Under the pieces are notes generated by a model. It searched no databases and was not told the DNA's origin. It worked only from the letters and a program-made list of their open reading frames with translations. From NCBI GenBank assembly GCA_023441725.1, contig JAEZNV010000109.1:1-7973 (forward strand): 7,973 nucleotides of DNA, written 5' to 3'. The first letter of the stretch is position 1. The number at the start of each line of letters is the position of its first letter. This stretch comes from Actinomycetes bacterium. GTDB lineage: Bacteria; Actinomycetota; Coriobacteriia; Coriobacteriales; Coriobacteriaceae. Made by a program: the position numbers and the translations under genes. This document shows positions 5,615 to 7,973 of this stretch, in pieces.

Positions 5615-6334
5615 TTACATCACCATAACGTAGCGCGATCCCACGTAGTACTGCTTACCCATCAGGACCGGCTCGCCATTGGGACCGGTAAAGCTGGCAC
5701 GCAGGTTGAGCAGCGGATCGTGCGGAGCAATGCCCAACTCGGCCGCCTGCTCGGTATTGGCACGAACGGCCTCGACCGTGCGGTAGCCAACCGAGACAAT
5801 CGGCGTTCCGCCAACACGCTCGACCTCGGCAAAAATCGACTTGTCCTCAAGATCGGCCGTCAACAGCTCACGGTAGGCGTCAAACGGCACAAAGATGTTC
5901 TCCTCAAAGATGGGCTCGCCGTCGGCTGTACGCACGCGCTTAATATGCAGCAGCAGCGCGTCCTTTTGCAGGCCAAAGAACTCCATCTCGTTTTGACGTG
6001 CCGGCACAATCTGGCGATCGACCACATGTGCGCCCGCCTTCATACCGTTGTCGGCACACAGCGCGGTAAACGTCTGCAGCGTCGAGGCGTGGAACTGGCG
6101 GTTGATGTGCGGCGTGGAGACAAAGGTGCCACGGCCCTGCTGCTTAACCAGGTAGCCATCGGAGCACAGCTCCTCGACGGCGCGGCGCACCGTAATGCGG
6201 CGCCCGTCGTACTGCTCGGCTAGCTCAAGCTCGGACGGAATACGCTCCTTGGGTGCATAAACACCTTTCTCGATCGCATCCTTGATTTCGTCGTAAATCT
6301 GCTGGTAAAGCGGTGCATTTTTGGGCGCAGGCAT
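5615..6334 (-). CDS. GntR-family transcriptional regulator (HutC/UTRA type), second copy
   Basis: A 239-residue regulator paralogous to the product of 2470-3234. The winged helix-turn-helix covers about 9-74: PLYQQIYDEIKDAI (9-22), RIPSELELAE (31-40), RRITVRRAVEEL (45-56) and QQGRGTFV (65-72). The UTRA domain covers about 86-237, ending GKQYYVGSRYVMVM. The segment entering the recognition helix reads QYDGRRITV, whereas most relatives and the sister protein have YGV followed by S or G and R; the Gly-to-Asp change is unusual. The ATG at 6334 has only a weak AAGAG nine bases upstream. The 5' region is AT-rich and carries a dyad at 6366-6389 suited to autoregulation. No metabolic gene is directly co-transcribed downstream; after the stop there are only hairpins. 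The effector is unknown. The family is certain, the target unassigned. Confidence 0.92.
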   Translation of the reverse strand: MPAPKNAPLYQQIYDEIKDAIEKGVYAPKERIPSELELAEQYDGRRITVRRAVEELCSDGYLVKQQGRGTFVSTPHINRQFHASTLQTFTALCADNGMKAGAHVVDRQIVPARQNEMEFFGLQKDALLLHIKRVRTADGEPIFEENIFVPFDAYRELLTADLEDKSIFAEVERVGGTPIVSVGYRTVEAVRANTEQAAELGIAPHDPLLNLRASFTGPNGEPVLMGKQYYVGSRYVMVM

Positions 6335-6365
6335 ATCTAATCACTCTTATCGAAATATTGAAATA

Positions 6366-6389
6366 ACTAATACGTATATAACGTCTAGT
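6366..6389. promoter_or_regulatory. Candidate operator/promoter dyad upstream of the second GntR gene
   Basis: ACGT (6372-6375) and ACGT (6381-6384) are mirrored around ATATA. They are flanked by ACTA (6366-6369) and TAGT (6386-6389), making a near-symmetrical dyad with a 1-bp slip. The core GT-N5-AC fits the loose GntR-family operator form. It contains TTATAT on the minus strand, a possible -10 box, though no good -35 was found. It lies about 32-55 bp upstream of the ATG, consistent with autorepression. Confidence 0.45.
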
Positions 6390-6426
6390 TTCATGTTACC
6401 TCATATTGATAAAACGATACACCCTC

Positions 6427-6459
6427 CCTACCAAAAAGCGACAGCTTCATTTTGGCAGG
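6427..6459 (-). other. Imperfect hairpin in the gap between the YitT-like and second GntR genes
   Basis: On the minus strand 6459-6450 (CCTGCCAAAA) pairs with 6436-6427 (TTTTGGTAGG), ten pairs including one G-U wobble. The wobble would be an A-C mismatch on the other strand, which points to minus-strand RNA. No T-run follows. It may be part of a termination or leader region; function not determinable. Confidence 0.4.
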
Positions 6460-6473
6460 TTTTATCTGGGCAA

Positions 6474-6506
6474 ACGAAAGTCCCTCGAAAGCAACGGGGC
6501 TTTCGT
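6474..6506. other. Hairpin with two competing 5' arms
   Basis: CGAAAG occurs twice (6475-6480 and 6486-6491) and its complement CTTTCG once (6500-6505). Either 6474-6484 pairs with 6496-6506 (11 pairs with one U-G on the plus strand), or 6486-6492 pairs with 6499-6505 (7 perfect pairs, 6-nt loop). It lies in the 219-bp gap 6335-6553, about 50 bp past the YitT-like gene's stop, and may serve as its transcript end. There is no T-tract. Confidence 0.35.
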
Positions 6507-6553
6507 GGGGCTCATACGGAAGGGTTGCGCCGGGCCGGTAAAATGCCAAAACC

Positions 6554-7561
6554 CTACTTGCCGTCGTCCTGCTGCAGGCTGTCCTGCTCACTAAGGCGCG
6601 CCTTCCTGCTGGCCATGCGCGCGGGCTTGTCGGGATCGGGCACGGCCGTGGGCATGGGCTCGTCGACATGACCGCCCCACCAGCCGCCCACAAAGTTGAG
6701 CGTGTGGAACACATTGATCACGGCGCTGGGATCAATGTCGCACACCAGCTTGATAATGTCCTGGCTCTCGTAGGTCGAGACAACGGCGTGCAGCAGGTAC
6801 ATCTTTTCGCGGCTGTATCCGCCAATGACCTCGGCACAGCTAATGCCATGCTGAAAATGGTCAACATAGGCGGTCATGACCTCGTCCGCCTTGCGCGTCG
6901 TGATCTGCAGCGTCACGCGGTCGTAGCGACGATAGAAGCTGTCGATGGTCTTGGTCGAAATAAACTGGAACACGATGGAGTACGCCGCCTTGTCCCAGCC
7001 AAACATAAAACCAAAGATCGCCAAGATAAAGCAGTTGAAACCAAAGATGACGCCCCAGATGGTCTTGCCCGTGTGGTTGGAGACCCACAGCGCGATAAAG
7101 TCGGTGCCGCCGGTGGATGCGCCGGACTTAAGCGCGATGGCAGCGCCCAGACCCGAGACCACGCCGCCAAAAATGATGAGCATGATCTTGTCGCCCAAAA
7201 ACGGGGCAAAGTGAAAGATGTTGAGGAACAGCGACGAGAGCACGACCTGCATCATCGAGAAGATGACGAAGCGCTTGCTAATGCCGCTCCAGCATAGGAG
7301 CGCCACGGGGATGTTGAGCGCGAGCATACCGAGCGAGATGTCGATGTGAACGCCGCCGAGCGAGGTAACGCGATCAAGCAGGACCGCGACACCGGTGAGA
7401 CCGCTCGGAAGCAGGTCGGCGGGCTGAATGAACGCCTGGATCAGAAATGTCTGGAGAACGGCGGAAATTGTGACCGCCACGGCAGTAATGGCGCGGCGGA
7501 CGATGGTAAGGCGGCCGAGCATGAGCACGCGGTCCGTGAGCTGATCGATGGCGTTCGCCAC
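6554..7561 (-). CDS. YitT-family membrane protein with DUF2179 domain
   Basis: A 335-residue integral membrane protein. The N-terminal half (about 22-190) has five or six hydrophobic segments (around 22-45, 52-64, 74-92, 98-117, 125-145 and 168-188), with the conserved GASTGGTDFIA (147-157) typical of the YitT domain. A cytoplasmic DUF2179 domain follows (about 213-297), including the aromatic and Gly-rich end FVGGWWGGHVDEP (290-302). The last 33 or so residues are polar and look disordered. The family's biochemical role is not established; it is widespread in Firmicutes and Actinobacteria and often guessed to be a transporter. The start is GTG (plus-strand CAC at 7559-7561), supported by AAAGGAG five bases upstream. 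A good extended -10 promoter lies 46 bp upstream, so it appears to be transcribed on its own. It is not obviously linked in function to its neighbours. Confidence 0.93.
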   Translation of the reverse strand: MANAIDQLTDRVLMLGRLTIVRRAITAVAVTISAVLQTFLIQAFIQPADLLPSGLTGVAVLLDRVTSLGGVHIDISLGMLALNIPVALLCWSGISKRFVIFSMMQVVLSSLFLNIFHFAPFLGDKIMLIIFGGVVSGLGAAIALKSGASTGGTDFIALWVSNHTGKTIWGVIFGFNCFILAIFGFMFGWDKAAYSIVFQFISTKTIDSFYRRYDRVTLQITTRKADEVMTAYVDHFQHGISCAEVIGGYSREKMYLLHAVVSTYESQDIIKLVCDIDPSAVINVFHTLNFVGGWWGGHVDEPMPTAVPDPDKPARMASRKARLSEQDSLQQDDGK

Positions 7562-7566
7562 GTAGG

Positions 7567-7573
7567 CTCCTTT
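7567..7573 (-). promoter_or_regulatory. Shine-Dalgarno site supporting the GTG start of the YitT-like gene
   Basis: The minus strand reads AAAGGAG, five bases before GTG at 7561. The next in-frame ATG is at Met14, inside the conserved region and without comparable support. Confidence 0.8.
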
Positions 7574-7606
7574 CGAAGGCAGATGTGGTTGTGGGGCATG
7601 CCCGCG

Positions 7607-7638
7607 ATTGTAGCATGGAGCGTGCGGGGGCGCTTCAA
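7607..7638 (-). promoter_or_regulatory. Candidate promoter of the YitT-like gene (extended -10)
   Basis: The minus strand reads TGCTACAAT (7615-7607), an extended -10 box. TTGAAG (7638-7633) is the nearest -35-like word but at 20 nt it is too far; the TG extension can compensate for a poor -35. It lies 46 bp upstream of the GTG. Confidence 0.55.
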
Positions 7639-7700
7639 TTCACCCTCCCTCGACAACCAAAGCGGGACCAGCAACCCCCACGACCAAAGGCCCAAATTAC

Positions 7701-7819
7701 AAGTGAGTAGACTTTTTACGATCTGCCGAGCACACCCAAAACCGCCACCCCTGTGACCTGCGGTTTTACAAAGGAAGATATGCATTGTGCTTGGCCTGCG
7801 CCAAAAAGTCTACTCACTT
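7701..7819. repeat. 119-bp nested inverted-repeat (hairpin) element
   Basis: The outer arms 7701-7717 and 7803-7819 are perfect over 17 bp. Inside, 7725-7733 pairs with 7787-7795 (9 bp, one G-T wobble), and innermost AAAACCGC (7738-7745) pairs with GCGGTTTT (7760-7767). Like the element at 1085-1266, its left outer arm runs into ACTTTT, its right arm begins AAAAAGT, and its centre carries ACCTGCGGTTT (7756-7766). Immediately before the right arm, TGCGCC here corresponds to TGGCGTC there. It lies between the partial gene at the right end and the YitT-like gene. It is non-coding, probably of the same family as the first element; function unknown. Confidence 0.8.
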
Positions 7820-7825
7820 AGCCCG

Positions 7826-7859
7826 AATCGAAGCCAAACGGATCAAAATCGAAACCAAA
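7826..7859. repeat. Short 13-bp direct repeat
   Basis: AATCGAAGCCAAA (7826-7838) recurs as AATCGAAACCAAA (7847-7859): 12 of 13 identical, period 21 bp. It lies just outside the right arm of the hairpin element. It may be slippage; nothing else is seen between 7820 and 7916 except a weak G-U-containing stem (7869-7877 with 7902-7910). Confidence 0.4.
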
Positions 7860-7916
7860 TTGAGCCAGTCCACCGCAAAAAACGTTTGAACCCGTGCTTC
7901 TCGCGGCGGATTGACA

Positions 7917-7973
7917 CTACAAAGCGGCCAAAATGTCGGTCAGATTATCGATAACGGCATCGGCTCGCGATTG
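7917..7973 (-). CDS. C-terminal end of a gene entering from the right edge (possible HAD-type phosphatase)
   Basis: The minus strand is open from the window edge to TAG at 7919-7917, encoding 18 residues that end ADAVIDNLTDILAAL. An Ala-Asp followed by hydrophobics and a final L..IL.AL helix is typical of the end of haloacid-dehalogenase phosphatases such as phosphoglycolate phosphatase, where a phrase like 'ADAVIDSLTEL' closes the protein. With so few residues this is a suggestion only. The gene is followed by 355 bp of non-coding DNA before the YitT-like gene, so the two are unlikely to form a tight operon. Confidence 0.6.
   Translation of the reverse strand, partial: QSRADAVIDNLTDILAAL

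Noticed and set aside
7346..7756. 136-codon plus-strand frame opposite and beyond the start of the YitT-like gene
   Set aside because: It overlaps the 5' end, ribosome-binding site and promoter of the YitT-like gene in antisense, then runs into the hairpin element; no domain resemblance.

Overview
The window is GC-rich and strongly biased to G/C third positions, apart from short AT-rich promoter stretches. The gene content is an HicDH-type 2-hydroxyacid dehydrogenase, an FrlB-like SIS deglycase, two GntR/UTRA regulators, RecQ and a YitT-family protein. Together with the codon use this suggests a gut Actinobacterium of the class Coriobacteriia, most likely Collinsella or a close relative. That assignment is inference from style and content; no rRNA or marker gene is present.

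Layout. (1) 1-977, plus strand: a lactate / 2-hydroxyacid dehydrogenase whose start codon is cut by the left edge, followed by a strong intrinsic terminator. (2) 978-1356: space between convergent genes, with a terminator on each side and a 182-bp inverted-repeat element between them. (3) 1357-5213, all minus strand: recQ, then a GntR/UTRA regulator starting 2 nt after the recQ stop, then an FrlB-like sugar-phosphate deglycase. The deglycase has its own promoter region, which carries two copies of a tandem heptamer, a candidate operator pair. (4) 5214-5614: a 400-bp gene-free stretch with a recQ promoter box, a 56-bp near-perfect palindrome, a degenerate direct repeat, a long foldable segment and a 12-bp hairpin. 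(5) 5615-6334, minus: a second GntR/UTRA regulator, paralogous to the first, with a palindrome in its own promoter region. (6) 6554-7561, minus: a YitT/DUF2179 membrane protein starting at GTG. (7) 7562-7916: its promoter plus a second long inverted-repeat element. (8) 7917-7973, minus: the last 18 codons of a gene entering from the right, possibly a HAD-type phosphatase.

How the genes fit together. The first GntR regulator and the FrlB-like enzyme form a plausible local circuit: a repressor with a UTRA sugar-phosphate sensor next to an enzyme that would split Amadori-product phosphates. RecQ appears to share a transcript with the regulator but has no obvious functional link to it. The second regulator has no obvious target here other than itself.

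The least explained material is intergenic. Two large hairpin elements, at 1085-1266 and 7701-7819, share internal sequence and architecture. A REP-like palindrome and a separate foldable segment lie between recQ and the second regulator. These look like families of small non-coding elements and are the main candidates for something undescribed.
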